Positions 22,571-33,379 of a stretch of 64,000 nt of DNA are shown here, one piece after another (the first letter of the stretch is position 1; every line of letters begins with the position of its first letter). Under the pieces are notes generated by a model. It saw nothing but the letters and a program-made list of their open reading frames with translations. It was not told the DNA's origin and did no database searches. The stretch lies in contig VFIW01000003.1 in assembly GCA_006386115.1 (NCBI GenBank), forward strand, positions 682,001 to 746,000, given 5' to 3'. The stretch is from Globisporangium splendens (Eukaryota; Oomycota; Peronosporomycetes; Pythiales; Pythiaceae). A program made the translations under genes and the position numbers.

Positions 22571-23419
22571 TCATTTGCGCAGCACTGGGAACGACTGCTT
22601 CGGGAGTGGATTGTCCGAGATGTCGAGCCAACATAGCGTGTGCGTGTACCGCAACAGGTACGAGAGCGCCAGGTACCCACTCTTGCCGTCGAAGAGACTC
22701 AGCATGTCGCTGGAGATGTTCAATGCGATCAACGTGGGATGGAACGCCAGAGCCCGAGAAGCACACGGCAGCCCTCGGGTTGAAGGTCGTTGCTGCGCAC
22801 ACTGCATCCCATAAATTGCCAAATCAAAGTCACTTGACTGTCTTATTCTCTCACACAAGCGGATTCAGATCCCACGTACTTGAGGTAGCGAAGGCACGAG
22901 CGAACGCTTTGGATCCCCTTCGAGAGCGCCAAGAGCCCATCCATCTGCGGTCGATACGGGTTACCGAGGAGCTCACATGAGTCCAGCTCGAGAAATTGGA
23001 TCGTGTTGTTCGCGACCAGCGCTTTCCCGAGCAGCTGCAGGCTTTTTGGGCCGAGAGCATTCTTCGACAAGCTATATACAGATATTAGGATTCTCAGTCG
23101 AATGGTCAATCGATACAATTAAGGCTCAGCTATGCAACCTCAGTCGAATCAAGTCGGTATTGAGATTGGCAGCAAAATCCGCGAGGCAAGCAACAGTCTC
23201 CGGAGACACCGACCGGTTGCTGAGGTCAAGAAGCACGCCTCGACTCGTAGCTTCGGGCTGCTCGTCCTCGCCGCAGGCTGTGGTCCCTTGAAGCAGCAGA
23301 AATGGCCGCAGCGACAGCGGCAGATCTGTCGCTCCTTCCACGCTAGAGGCAGCAGCAGCTGTCTGGCGCTTCTCGCGGTCGGCATCATTGCACTTGCTCT
23401 CGATCATAGATTCTGACAT
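22571..23419 (-). pseudogene. leucine-rich-repeat protein (RNI/NLRC3-like repeats) with a frameshift
   Basis: Exon 1 runs from ATG 23419 to 23139, exon 2 from 23071 to 22880, exon 3 from 22801. The introns, 23072-23138 (67 bp) and 22802-22879 (78 bp, GTACGT to GCAG), keep phase. Joined, they read as ribonuclease-inhibitor-type repeats: LLDLSNRSVSPE, LSLSKNALGPKSLQLLGKAL, TIQFLELDSCEL, LNVRSNDLQPEGCRVLL. Right after this last repeat (about 22755-22765) the frame must shift by one base to continue as RALAFHPTLIALNIS and LCWLDISDNPL; without the shift a stop follows in about 8 codons. Such LRR proteins are common in flagellar regulatory complexes and in many signalling roles, so function is open. 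Either a recent pseudogene or a one-base sequence error. Confidence 0.6.
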
Positions 23420-23952
23420 CCTACGACAGCAATGATAGACTGTTGGGTACTGCGTGCCATTGTGAACGACTTTTCAAGCTCGCGATATTCTGTTCAATAG
23501 TTCTTTGCATAAGGACTTTAATAGCAATGCACCGAAAACCACTATTGTTCAGCTTCAGTTACACTGTATGCTAGGTCTCGAAACATCTTGAAAGGTCGCA
23601 CTGTGATTTTGGTGGAGACGGTCAGAGGACGACTGGCATAGAGCAGAATGCGACTTCCTGTTCACGCCGTCCAGTCACTCCCTCAACGATTACTACGGCA
23701 CATACAGTGCATCACATGGTTGCCACGTCATTCACCTGCGCACTTCATTACTTGAGTGGCTGTTCATAATCTTGACCATGTTGCCAGTTGGTGTCCCTGT
23801 AGGACAAAGGTGAGCGAGCCAAGGCTTCGAGGTAGGTGTCATCAAGCATTGATGACCTGTTGGTTATCTTCGAGTCCAGTGACTGAAAGCACTTCGTCAA
23901 ACAGTTCGCCATATCAATCCTCGGAGACTACAGCCCCATCTCGTTCAACTGA
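23420..23952. other. intergenic, no intact gene
   Basis: AT-richer spacer between the LRR gene start and the glycine-rich fragment. A plus frame beginning near 23756 is serine/threonine-rich and overlaps the next feature in another frame; it has no supporting start. Confidence 0.3.
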
Positions 23953-24228
23953 AGGCAGCCCGGTCCTCAAACTGGCACTAAGAGTGACTACCAAGCCGCA
24001 GCTCAACCTCAACAAGGCGACAACTACAGCAAAGGCAACGAGAAGGGCGAAGGCAAAGAGAGCAAAACGCCTGGTGTTCACATCGACAAACATGTGAGCT
24101 TCCAACGGGGTTTCTCTGTCAGCGCAGGGATTGGTTTCAACTATGGAGCTGGTGTCGGCATTGGAGCTGGAGTGAAGGTTGGCGCTGGTCTGAGCGCGAG
24201 CGGTTCCATTTTCGCGGGTGCCGGGTGA
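23953..24228 (+). CDS. glycine-rich ORF fragment, gene ends not resolved
   Basis: An open frame of about 91 codons reads as Gln/Gly/Lys-rich sequence followed by an alternating glycine/alanine/valine beta-like stretch (FNYGAGVGIGAGVKVGAG). It follows an in-frame TGA at 23950-23952, so the true start must lie in an upstream exon that I could not place. The frame ends in TGA at 24226, but a good donor (GTGAGAG) overlaps that point, and splicing to the AG at 24284-24285 would keep it open briefly. The composition suggests a structural or surface protein. It may be the remainder of a decayed gene. Confidence 0.3.
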   Translation, partial: RQPGPQTGTKSDYQAAAQPQQGDNYSKGNEKGEGKESKTPGVHIDKHVSFQRGFSVSAGIGFNYGAGVGIGAGVKVGAGLSASGSIFAGAG

Positions 24229-24789
24229 GAGCTTGAGAATATAGATTTTGTGAGAATTTGACTAGATGTTCGTTGGACACAATAGGAAATGGTTTCCATG
24301 TGAGTTGTTAAGAATTGTTGTGGAAAATGTATGATCGGGACATTCGGTATCAGTTGGCTCGATTGAATCCATCACCTGCTACGCTGGACCGCATTAAATC
24401 AGGGCTAATGAAAAAAGAATACTTGTGAATGCTGCTTGCTGGAGAAAAGCTAGGATCACATCTGTGCTGAGGTTCCATATTGTAGCAACTCCAGCGAATC
24501 TCGAAGAGGCACTTTGCGAATGAGACTTGCTCGTAAGCTCAATTTAACAGTACGTAGATGCCTCCCTACAGCACAATGCGAGACCTCATTGTTGTTATTC
24601 AAGCCTGAGCTCTACGATCTTTTGTGTTCCTGTGACGTGTGGAAAATGTAGCCATCTCCGAGAAAGGCAACATCACGATTCGTTTTTGAATTGCCATTCA
24701 CACGAATTTGGCTGGGCATGACTCAATTAGAAGCCCCTATCAATACAAACCTTGACGCATGCATATTTCCTGTACGAAAGCGCGCCGCG
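24229..24789. other. intergenic, upstream of the five-exon micro-gene
   Basis: AT-richer sequence with no sustained open frame on either strand. Confidence 0.35.
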
Positions 24790-25436
24790 ATGGAGCAGAT
24801 CATGCAGATGCAGGACGACATCCACAAGCTCAAGAAGATGATGGACTCGGTCTTCGAGAAGATGTGAGAGCCCCCGTCTGATACCCCATGCGTGTCGCCA
24901 CGTGCTGACCTTGTTGCATTTGCCTTTAACTTCCCTATACACGCACACACAGTGAGAGCCATTCCGCGGGCAAAGCGTACGACGCGACCGACGCCTATGG
25001 TACGAATTCCTCACGCTATATGCCGATTATGACTCGTTTGTCATTACTTACTAGCGCCATATCGTTTGTGCGTTGTGTGTGCAGCGGACAAGGACCGCAT
25101 TGTGGAGATGCTCAACCGACTGAGCTCTCGGGTATGTGGAAAGAATCAATGATGAGAGATCCCTGTCTCCTACACTCACACTGTTGTGTGGCTGCGTGCA
25201 GATGGCGGACGCGGACATGTCGAACCTCACGGCGACGCCGACGAAGGACGCGACGCCAGAAGACATTTCGGTGCGGCGATGGCGTCATTTGCGTCATCTT
25301 GAAAGTCTGGAGACTGACTCAGGCTTTGCATTGTACTCTGAACATGCAGGAGCTCAAGCAGACGATCAACAACACCGAGGCCGAGCGGCAGAGCATCTAC
25401 CGCCGCGCTGGCGCGTCGCTCAAGGGCGTGCTGTAA
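24790..25436 (+). CDS. small coiled-coil protein encoded by five short exons
   Basis: Hand-joined exons 24790-24863, 24953-24999, 25085-25131, 25202-25270 and 25350-25436 give a continuous 107-residue frame ending in TAA. The introns are 89, 85, 70 and 79 bp with donors GTGAGA, GTACGA, GTATGT and GTGCGG and pyrimidine-AG acceptors, and phase fits at every junction. The product starts MEQIMQMQDDIHKLKKMMDS, has a linker containing ADKDRIVEMLNRLSSR, a Thr/Ala-rich loop and a C-terminal helix (ELKQTINNTEAERQS). The two helical stretches look amphipathic, as in small subunits of larger complexes. I do not recognise the family. Two exons are only 47 bp. The start is the first ATG in frame; an extra 5' exon is possible. 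Confidence 0.65.
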
Positions 25437-25639
25437 ATGAGATGTTTTAACTCGGAACCAAGTCTCTTTTTTGTTTTTCCATATAGTATATATTTCCACT
25501 AACAACAATGAGAGAAAAGCAAAAAAGGAAAACTTGTCATCATGTATCTACGTTTATGGCTGCTCGCCCTACTCTATTCATTGTTTCATTCATCAAGTTG
25601 TCCTTTCCACGTGGACACTTGCGCAACTCTTTCTCTTTT

Positions 25640-28267
25640 TCAGCGGCGTTCGAACTCAAAATGGTGAGAGTTTGCCCAAATGTCGTTTGTCAGTTCCTCG
25701 ACCTCGTCCTCGTTCATCGGCACAGAGGCGCGGGCTGTTGCCATAGTGGCTACTCGAGGGGACAATGAGCTGCTGCTACGTTGGCGGTTGCTGCTTTCGT
25801 CGCTGAGAGCAATGCGAGGCTTCTTGGGCTCCTGTTGCTCAGACACGGGCGAGTCTGGAGACTTTGGTAGTGACTTGCGCTTCGGCACATGATGTTCTTT
25901 CTTGACCGCGTTTTCCTCTTGGCTAATGCGCATCACCTCGTGCTCTTGCTCGGTGTAGAACTCCTCGCGCAGTTCCTGCGAGATCTCGTCCCAGAGCCCC
26001 GAGATCTTTAAATGCATCTCCAGCTCAGCCTCGCTTTGGAAATAATCCTCGTTCAAGACCGCAGTCTTTGCGTTCACACCAGGCTTGAAGTAGTCGTACT
26101 CGAAGCGACCAGGGCGGTAGTACCAACCGCGTTGGAGCAGTTTTTTCACGATCTTGCCCATGGAGACCTTTAAATCGCCTTGCAGATCGTTCACAAAGGA
26201 CGATGTTCGACGCACAGACGACGATGGTGTGGGTGGCTTTGAGGCAATGTTCGGGGATTTCTTTTGTTCTTTGGCAGACGCTTCCTTTTTAGCTTCTAGT
26301 ACCTCGGCTTTCACTTTCACAACCGCCTCGTTGGATTCCGCAGCGTCTTTCTTGGTCTTTGCTTTGGTATCGAGCTGCCGTTGCTTCTTGAGCGTCTCGA
26401 GCTTCCGTTTCCGCTCCAGTTGTTGTTTCAGGCGCTCGTGCACCTCCCTGCGACGCTGCTCCACAGCTTCGTCATGCTCCATGCGCAACTCCGTTTTGAT
26501 TTTGAGCCAGATCCCTGAGTCCTTGAGAAATTCCTCAAACTCGGCTGCCGAACGAAAGTAGTTTCCGTTCAAGATCGCAGTCTCCGGAGTGTACTCGGGC
26601 GCAAAGTAATCGTACTCGAATTTCCCCGGCTGGTGGTACCAACCCAGCTCTTGGAGCTTCTTGTACACAAGACCAAACGTGCATTTGAACTCAGGCGTGT
26701 GGAAAACCAATGGGTCGGATTTCTCCGCAGACTTGACGGCAGGCTTCGGGGTTCTCAGCTTCGACGGTGTCACCTTTTTGCCGCTAGCAACCTTCTTGCC
26801 AGCCTTCAATGACGCCTTGGACGCAGACTTTGGCGTCACCTTCGCACCAACTCTGCCCTTGGCGCCTGTCGAGGGAGTTGTCAGGCGCTTCGCTGGATCA
26901 GATGGAGACACCTTGGTCGATGATGCTGCTTTGGTTTTCTTAACTCGCTTCAGGAATGGAGATGGCGTCGTAGCGGACGCTGCTGCTGCTGGTTTGGACA
27001 CTGCGGCATGCTTGGGAGTAACAGGAACCTTCGTTTCCACGGTCTCTTGTTTAGCCTCCACTTTCGGGGAAAAGTCAATCACTTGGTGGCCTTCAACCGA
27101 GTCGCCGAGCTCAATCTTGACCTGTTCGATCTCCAGACATTTGAGCACAGCGCGCTTCTTCGTCTGGAAAATAGTCTCGTTGGGCAAAAACTCGGCAAAG
27201 CTCGTCCCTGGCTTCACGAACAAAGTCTCAGAACCACACGCCATGGTGTACCACGCAAACTTTTGCGTCGCGACATCCCACAGGATCTCCCAGAGTCGCG
27301 CATCGTCGCCTGCTTCGTTGTCGTCCGTTTTCTCGCCAGAGAGCGCAATGAACTTCCAGCACGCCTTGTCCTTCGAGTCAAACACGTTGATGTTCGGGCG
27401 AAAATTGAAGAACTGCGTGCTGGGCATCGCGCAGAAAATAGTGTCCTTGCCTTGCGCGACTTGCCATCCTTGCTTCTCCAGCATGTCCCAGATGGGACCA
27501 AGCACCTTGGTGAACTCCGCAACCGCCGAGACGTCCTCATTCGATTGCTCCTTCACGGCTTTCTCAGCACTCGGCGGCTCTTCGTTGGCAGCAGCAACCA
27601 TCTCCTTCTTTGGGCTTGGAGTCGCTTCCACAGGAGGCTGAGTCGCAATGGATCGCTTTGGGCTCGAAGGCGCTTGCTGACGGGGCGACGCTGCTTTTGG
27701 CGTACTAGGCTTCGAGGTTTCGACAGTCGATGCAACCACCTTAGCGCTGTCAGCCACTGCATCTTTCTCACCAGACGTCATCTCATTGTCGTGCTCGACA
27801 CTCTCGGTGGCTACTCCCACTTCCTCCTCCTCCTCCTCTTCCTCCTCGTCATCATCATTGATCACTTGCGTGGGTGGCAATGCGTCCATATCGGCATCTT
27901 CGCCATCCTCTTGCTCCTCCTGCTCTTCTTCTTCTTCCGACGCATCGTCATCTGCCAAGACCTGGGTGAGTGCTTTGTCGGCGCTCTCGTTGTCCGCCAA
28001 ATGTTCGGTATCCGAAGCCATCACTTCGCCTTCCTCCGTCTCGCTACCGCCATCATCATCAGCACCATCGACCACAATCGTCGTCGTTGTAGTCGTCGTA
28101 GTGGCCACCACTTCTGTCACTGCAGTATCTTTTCCGTCTTGATGGTGGTGGCCATTAACGACGTTGTCCATCAAGCCGCTGACGGCGGCGCTCGCCTCCA
28201 GGAGCTCCTCGTTCGTGACCACGAGGTCGTCGAGCCCGTCACCGCTCAGTCGCATCTCAAAGTCCAT
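25640..28267 (-). CDS. acidic/lysine-rich protein with four GW-Y-P repeats, divergent partner of CDC6
   Basis: One exon of 875 codons. Residues 60-250 are acidic and repetitive (Asp/Glu, Thr and Ser runs). Four copies of an unrecognised module of about 50 residues follow. Copies near residues 266 and 335 are type A (GWQVAQGKDTIF...NFRPNINVFDSKDKA). Copies near 540 and 712 are type B (GWYHQPGKFEYDYFAP and GWYYRPGRFEYDYFKP, each followed by a YF-S-L-L pattern and SGIW/SGLW). Between them lie Lys/Pro/Ser/Thr-rich linkers and a charged coiled coil (KRKLETLKKQRQLDTKAK), and the C-terminus is basic. The composition suggests a nuclear chromatin or DNA-associated protein. The same four-copy module, in the same order and spacing, precedes the CDC6 ATPase of the opposite gene, so the two probably arose by duplication. 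An antisense frame across the same DNA is a shadow. Confidence 0.85.
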   Translation of the reverse strand: MDFEMRLSGDGLDDLVVTNEELLEASAAVSGLMDNVVNGHHHQDGKDTAVTEVVATTTTTTTTIVVDGADDDGGSETEEGEVMASDTEHLADNESADKALTQVLADDDASEEEEEQEEQEDGEDADMDALPPTQVINDDDEEEEEEEEEVGVATESVEHDNEMTSGEKDAVADSAKVVASTVETSKPSTPKAASPRQQAPSSPKRSIATQPPVEATPSPKKEMVAAANEEPPSAEKAVKEQSNEDVSAVAEFTKVLGPIWDMLEKQGWQVAQGKDTIFCAMPSTQFFNFRPNINVFDSKDKACWKFIALSGEKTDDNEAGDDARLWEILWDVATQKFAWYTMACGSETLFVKPGTSFAEFLPNETIFQTKKRAVLKCLEIEQVKIELGDSVEGHQVIDFSPKVEAKQETVETKVPVTPKHAAVSKPAAAASATTPSPFLKRVKKTKAASSTKVSPSDPAKRLTTPSTGAKGRVGAKVTPKSASKASLKAGKKVASGKKVTPSKLRTPKPAVKSAEKSDPLVFHTPEFKCTFGLVYKKLQELGWYHQPGKFEYDYFAPEYTPETAILNGNYFRSAAEFEEFLKDSGIWLKIKTELRMEHDEAVEQRRREVHERLKQQLERKRKLETLKKQRQLDTKAKTKKDAAESNEAVVKVKAEVLEAKKEASAKEQKKSPNIASKPPTPSSSVRRTSSFVNDLQGDLKVSMGKIVKKLLQRGWYYRPGRFEYDYFKPGVNAKTAVLNEDYFQSEAELEMHLKISGLWDEISQELREEFYTEQEHEVMRISQEENAVKKEHHVPKRKSLPKSPDSPVSEQQEPKKPRIALSDESSNRQRSSSSLSPRVATMATARASVPMNEDEVEELTNDIWANSHHFEFERR

Positions 28268-28957
28268 TACGGCTCTGCTTCAGTAGGACACTGGGCCAGC
28301 AGCACGCACACACGGACGCACAGGCACGCGCTCTGTCCAAATTGCTTCGAGCGTCTCAGCTTCTGACCGCCCGTTTACCCGACAGCAATTGCTGAAAGCA
28401 ATAGACGCCACCACCTATTTATCCCATCTTTCGCCTTCGCGCGCTCGCATTTCATTGGTGGAAACTCGGAACTTCTGCTCAAATTTACGCCCCCCAAAGC
28501 AGCAACTTGAGGATACTACTGATATAGGAGAAGTATCTGACACATCATTTTGAAAGGGGAAGAAAACATGGGCAAATGCCTCAAGAGTGATTGTACAGGC
28601 TCAAATCGAAACCGACACTTGATCGAAGAAAAGCAAAGAAAACAAATAACCGGTTTACCGATCTCGAAACCAGTATCTCAATTGCTGTAATATCGATTGC
28701 AAAACCGGTCGAGTACCGCAAGAGTGACGGTCTCTTTCGTATCCGCTTTCCGTTTGAAAATGAATTTGCGCGCGCAAATATCCACGCTCCCGCCCTCGCG
28801 CACTTTGCGTCCATTCCGCATTCTCGCGTCCAGGCGCTGCTGCACACAAACGCGCGCTTACTCGCCCCCCGTCCGCTCGCTTCCCATCCTCCGTATCAGC
28901 CGCCTACGCGCACAAGCACCAGCGCACCCCTTACACACACACCGAGAGCGACGCACG
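28268..28957. promoter_or_regulatory. shared divergent promoter of the GW-Y-P gene and CDC6
   Basis: The 690 bp between the two start codons must drive both genes. It contains ACCGGT at 28649-28654 and 28704-28709, each next to a TACCG half site, like the palindromes at 8304-8377. The part nearest CDC6 is rich in CGCGC and CACAC. I saw no TATA box. Function is inferred from position and the recurring motif. Confidence 0.5.
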
Positions 28958-31900
28958 ATGGCAGTGCCAGCGGACAAGCTGCAGTGGGTCAAGCTGCGCT
29001 CCATGCAGGTGTTCTGGCCTGCATGCGTATACGACTCGTACACGCAAGCCGCAAAGCACGGCAACGATACCAAGGCGCTTCGAGAGGTCAAGCCCGCGCT
29101 CGACGCCGAAGACCGCCTTGTCTACTTCTTTGGCGTCGGACCGCTTGCGTGCCATGTTCAATCGACGTCGGGACCGGCGCCGAACCTTCAGCTCTGTGTC
29201 GCGCATGAAGAAGACATCTCGATGGTGCCGTGTCTACCGAAGGAGGAAGGGAACTTCAGTCTGATCGAAGAGTTCAAGCAGATCTGCCGTGCGTACCATG
29301 TTATGGAAGAAAACATGATTCGCGCAGAGAAGAATAGCTGCTTCCAACGAGCGTGTGAGGAAGCCACGCAGTTCCGATTCAGCGTTCACAGCGACGAAGA
29401 TGTAAGGACTACTTGCAAAGTGACTCATGTGTGTTGTTGGGTACTGAATGTGAACACTAACAACCTTGTGGTGATCTGTGCGGGGTAAAATGTGTAGGCA
29501 TCCAAACTATTTCTCGTTTTTCTCGCCAACAGCAAGCGAGCAAGTCGCCCGAGCAGTGATCTGTACCCAGAAACAGCAAACCAAGAAACTGTGAGCGCGA
29601 AATCTCTGAAGAGCAGTCCGAACTCGTCACCATCGCGGGCGAAAAACAGCCAGGATCCATCAAGCTCGTCGTCCCGTCCGCCAATTTTCAGCCCTCCACA
29701 GTCCAAGCTGACAAAGGCTCTGACCAGTTCGCCGTCCCCAAGTAAGAAGATGCTACCAGGATTGGAGCGGATCGCAGCAAAGTGCTGGGTGCACATGCTT
29801 GAAGATGGATGGGAAATTATGACTCAAGCCAATAGCCAAGTTCTGTACAGAATGCCAGGAGTCAGCTTCTTCAACTTCCGTCCAAACGAGAATATTTTCG
29901 ACTCGCTTGTGAAAGCTTTTGTGAAGTATCTGACAGACTGGTCGCAAAGTGCAACAAATGGGAACGAAGACGAACAATCCAAGTTGATCGATTTTATGTG
30001 GCCGATGGTCGAAGCGTCTGGATGGGTGAAACTATCGAGCTCAAATGAGACGTGGTACATGATGCCGAACACGCCATTCAATGAATGTGTGCCGAACGTA
30101 ACCATTTTTCGATCCAAGTCTCTGGCTATTACCAAGTATCTTGAAACGAATGGGATCATCCAAGCCGCGGAGAGCGAAGCAATCAGTGAAGAAAAGACCG
30201 AGACATCATCTGCAAAGGAAGCTGACAACCAAGAAATGAGTGAAGGCATGGAAGTCGATTCGGATGAAGAAAATACTTCTTCAGAGATTGAAGATGACGA
30301 TGGTGAAGAGAATTCAAGCGAGCACACCTCTACTGAGGCAGAAGTGGTAGATGAAGATTCTGAAGACGGCAACGACGAGCGCTCAGATGAAAGTGACGAT
30401 GTTGTCATTATTGACGAAAGACCCTCGAAAAAGGTATCTACTGCTAAAAACACAAAGATGGTGGCTCTACCGAAGCCAGTGAGTGCGAAACCTGTCGCCC
30501 AGAAGTTGAAGTTCGATAGCCCAGCCCCGGTTTCGGTCCCTCCTTTCAAATGCACGTTTGGCAAGATCGAAGGAGAGCTGCGTGCCCGCGGTTGGTACTG
30601 GAAGCCAAGCACTGAAGATTGGGCATATTATATGCCAAGTTGCCGGCTCAAAGACAAGGCTAAGCTTGTAGCCAACGTTGACTATTTCACCAGTCGCGCA
30701 CGTCTGGAAAATTATCTTGATTTTTCTGGTTTGTACGACGATATTCGTGAGAAGCTTCTTCGCGATCACGAGCAGAAGCACAATCCAAGTAGCCAGCAGA
30801 AGGCTGACAATGAAAGGAAGGTTGGCAAGCCGAAGAAAGCCACTCCTGCTAATACATTGGTGAAGATCTCTACTCTGCAATCAAAGGGAGATGACGACAA
30901 GGAGAACCAGAGCTGCAACGTGAAGCCAACCAAAGCAAAGTCCAAGCTCAAGCGCCGTCTTACACCTGTCAAATCGTTCAGTTCCAGAAGATTGCAAAAC
31001 TCGACGAAGGTGAGTGTTTCGGACGTGAAGTTTGGCGACATCTGGTCCGTATTGTCCGAGAAAGGGTGGCATTACAAGCCAGGAAAATTGGAGTACGATT
31101 ACTTCAAGCCACACTGCTTGGATGTTCAAGACGGGATCGTCAGTGTGGACTATTTTCCATCGAAGTCAATGTTGATCGAGTATTTGAAGTCAAGCGGCTT
31201 GTGGGACGAGACTGCTAAGGAGATCGCAAACGACGAGCCTATCGATGTGACCTCCAGTGATGATGAAGCAGAGGGTGTGACAGCACCGAAACCGATGCCA
31301 GTCGCGACCAAGCGAAAGAGCAGTGTCGTTGACAACAACTACGCTGAGAAGGACACTCCAAAAAACAAGTCTACAAACAAGAAGCTCAAAACCGGTTCCT
31401 TCAACACTCCAACTGAGCCAAAACGCGCTCTGGTAAATGATACTCCAGTTAACGACACTGAGTCCGAGCAACTAAACGAGAAGATTTCACCGGATGCAGC
31501 AGGATCAAAGGGAACCGTTCACGAAAATGCTGCTGGATCGAATCTCCCTCGCAAGCTAGCGGACTGTTTCACTCCGTCGCCTGGGAATGCGAAAAAGATC
31601 AAGGCCAATTCATCGGTTGAATCTCGGAGTAGCCATCATGAACAGTTCTCTGAGGCTATCCAAAAGCTCACATTGGGTTACTCACCCTCGAAGTTCCAGT
31701 ATCGCGAAGAAGAATTCCGCCACATTCACGATTTCTTCCAAAGCTGTTTCAGTCAGCGTCGAGGCTCCAGCATGTATATCTCAGGAGCTCCAGGATGTGG
31801 AAAGTCGGCGTTGTTGAAGGCAACTGAAGGCCAGATTGCTCAGCTATATCAGGTGTGTTACTTGTCACTGCGAAGCGCATTGCTGTCGATAAACTAACCG

Positions 31901-32997
31901 TTGTCTGGATAGGAAACCACGGGTTGCGAGGACACCAAGTCGCTTGTTCAGTACCATGTCAACGCGATGGCGTTGAACGACTCGAGCAAGCTTTACTGCC
32001 AACTTGCTGAGCTGCTTACGTCCCGTGCTTTCGTTGATGGATCCGATGCTTTTGAAGCTATTGAGAAGGCAACGAACTCGTCAAACAAACGCTCAAAAAC
32101 GATGTAAGTGCTCTGGCTATATACCCCATGCTCTGCTATGTTTCTTGTCACTTACTGGGTTATTTTGGACAATGCAGAATTTTGATTTTGGATGAGATCG
32201 ATATTCTCTTGAAGAAAAACGGTGTGGAGAGCGATCTGTGTCGACTTTTCGAGTTAGCCCATCGCGCTACGAACTCGTTTATCCTCATCGGTGTCGCAAA
32301 CCAAGTTGACTTCACGGAGCGCCACTTGCCTCTACTCAAGAAGCGACTGCCTGACTGCCAACCTGAAGTGGTGATTTTCAAGCCGTACGTCCATCAGACC
32401 ATTGAGCTGATATTGATCGACCGATTAGGCGGGAAGGACACCGCACTGAAGATGCTGAATGCCCACGGCATCTCGTTCTTGGCACGAAAGATCGCGTCCA
32501 CAACGGGTGACATTCGGTTGGCTCTCGATATTTGCCGTCGAGTGCTTCAGCATCGACTTGATGCTGCCAATGAAGCGGGCGAGAAAGGGGAAGCGCTTCT
32601 TCAGACTCCTGTGCCACTGACCGAAATGCTGCGCTTGGTCAAGACTTCGTTGGAGTCGAAGAGCTCCCAGATCGTCCAGTCACTTCCTCGGAATCTCCAG
32701 ATGATCCTCTTCGCATCGACCCGACTGGTGTCGTCGTTCGCAACCGATTCGAACAGCACCACCGGCACGCTTTTCGCTGTTGATGAGTTGTACGCGTGCT
32801 ACTGCGATGCCAGCCAAGACGCTGGCGTGTTCAAGCCGTTGGCGTTCCGAGAGTTCAAGAGCGCACTGGAAACACTCGGCGCCGAAGGTCTTTTGGGGGC
32901 AAATGAGCTGAAGAAGCAGCTCGTCAAGCTGTTATTTACGCCCAGTGATCTGTTGCAGAGCTTCCGCAACGACGCGTACTTCGCGCGGCTCATCTAG
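28958..32997 (+). CDS. CDC6: CDC6-type replication licensing AAA+ ATPase with PWWP-like and four GW-Y-P repeats
   Basis: Exons 28958-29401, 29498-31852, 31913-32103 and 32178-32997 (introns 96, 60 and 74 bp, phases fit) encode 1,269 residues. CDC6 loads MCM helicases at replication origins. Residues 5-75 resemble a PWWP fold (LQWVKLRSMQVFWPA, then RLVYFFG). GW-Y-P modules begin near 251, 321, 512 and 669, with acidic and Lys-rich linkers between. The ATPase follows: Walker A GAPGCGKS near 910, Walker B ILILDEID near 1,000, then LIGVANQVDFTERHLPLL and CQPEVVIFKPY, closer to CDC6 than to ORC1, and sensor-2-type DIRLALDICRR; a winged-helix end closes it. CDC6 is usually 500-600 aa, so the N-terminal 850 residues are unusual. 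ORC1 is the alternative, but the BAH domain usual in ORC1 is not visible. The exon 1-2 junction is the least certain. Confidence 0.85.
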
Positions 32998-33379
32998 ATA
33001 AAAGTCGCAAAAGGTGTGCGGACTTCTTCTCCCCACACCAAGATTTATTAGGGCATCCCATCTTCTTAACTCGTCAGCCGATGATCAGAAGACACAGGCG
33101 CCATCTCGACTTTCAATTTCTTATCATGTAACCAAAATACTTGTGCTGTACGTGACGCCATTGACTTCCATTGATTCCCTTGATCCATTTGTCTTGCCAA
33201 AGTTGCCAGGCTAAGGTTGAGCGACGTCGATCATGTTTCTCAAAGCTACAACGCGCATGGTGTTGCATACAATACATAATATATTACTGGAGAGTCTATC
33301 TGTTTTTTCGCTGTCTCGACTCAAAACTGGGCGTTGCGACACTAACTGATTGCTTTTTCTTCAGGTTTCTTCTGACAAA
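32998..33379. other. short convergent 3' region
   Basis: 3' flanks of CDC6 and the ankyrin gene meet here. AT-rich, no open frame of note. Confidence 0.4.

Noticed and set aside
27008..28366. 452-codon plus-strand frame antisense to the acidic GW-Y-P gene
   Set aside because: It is the shadow of acidic codon runs (Leu/Phe/Arg-rich product) with no recognisable domain.
29402..29532. CDC6 intron 1 ending at the CCAACAG near 29532
   Set aside because: That acceptor breaks the reading frame; the AG at 29497 keeps phase 0 and an open frame.
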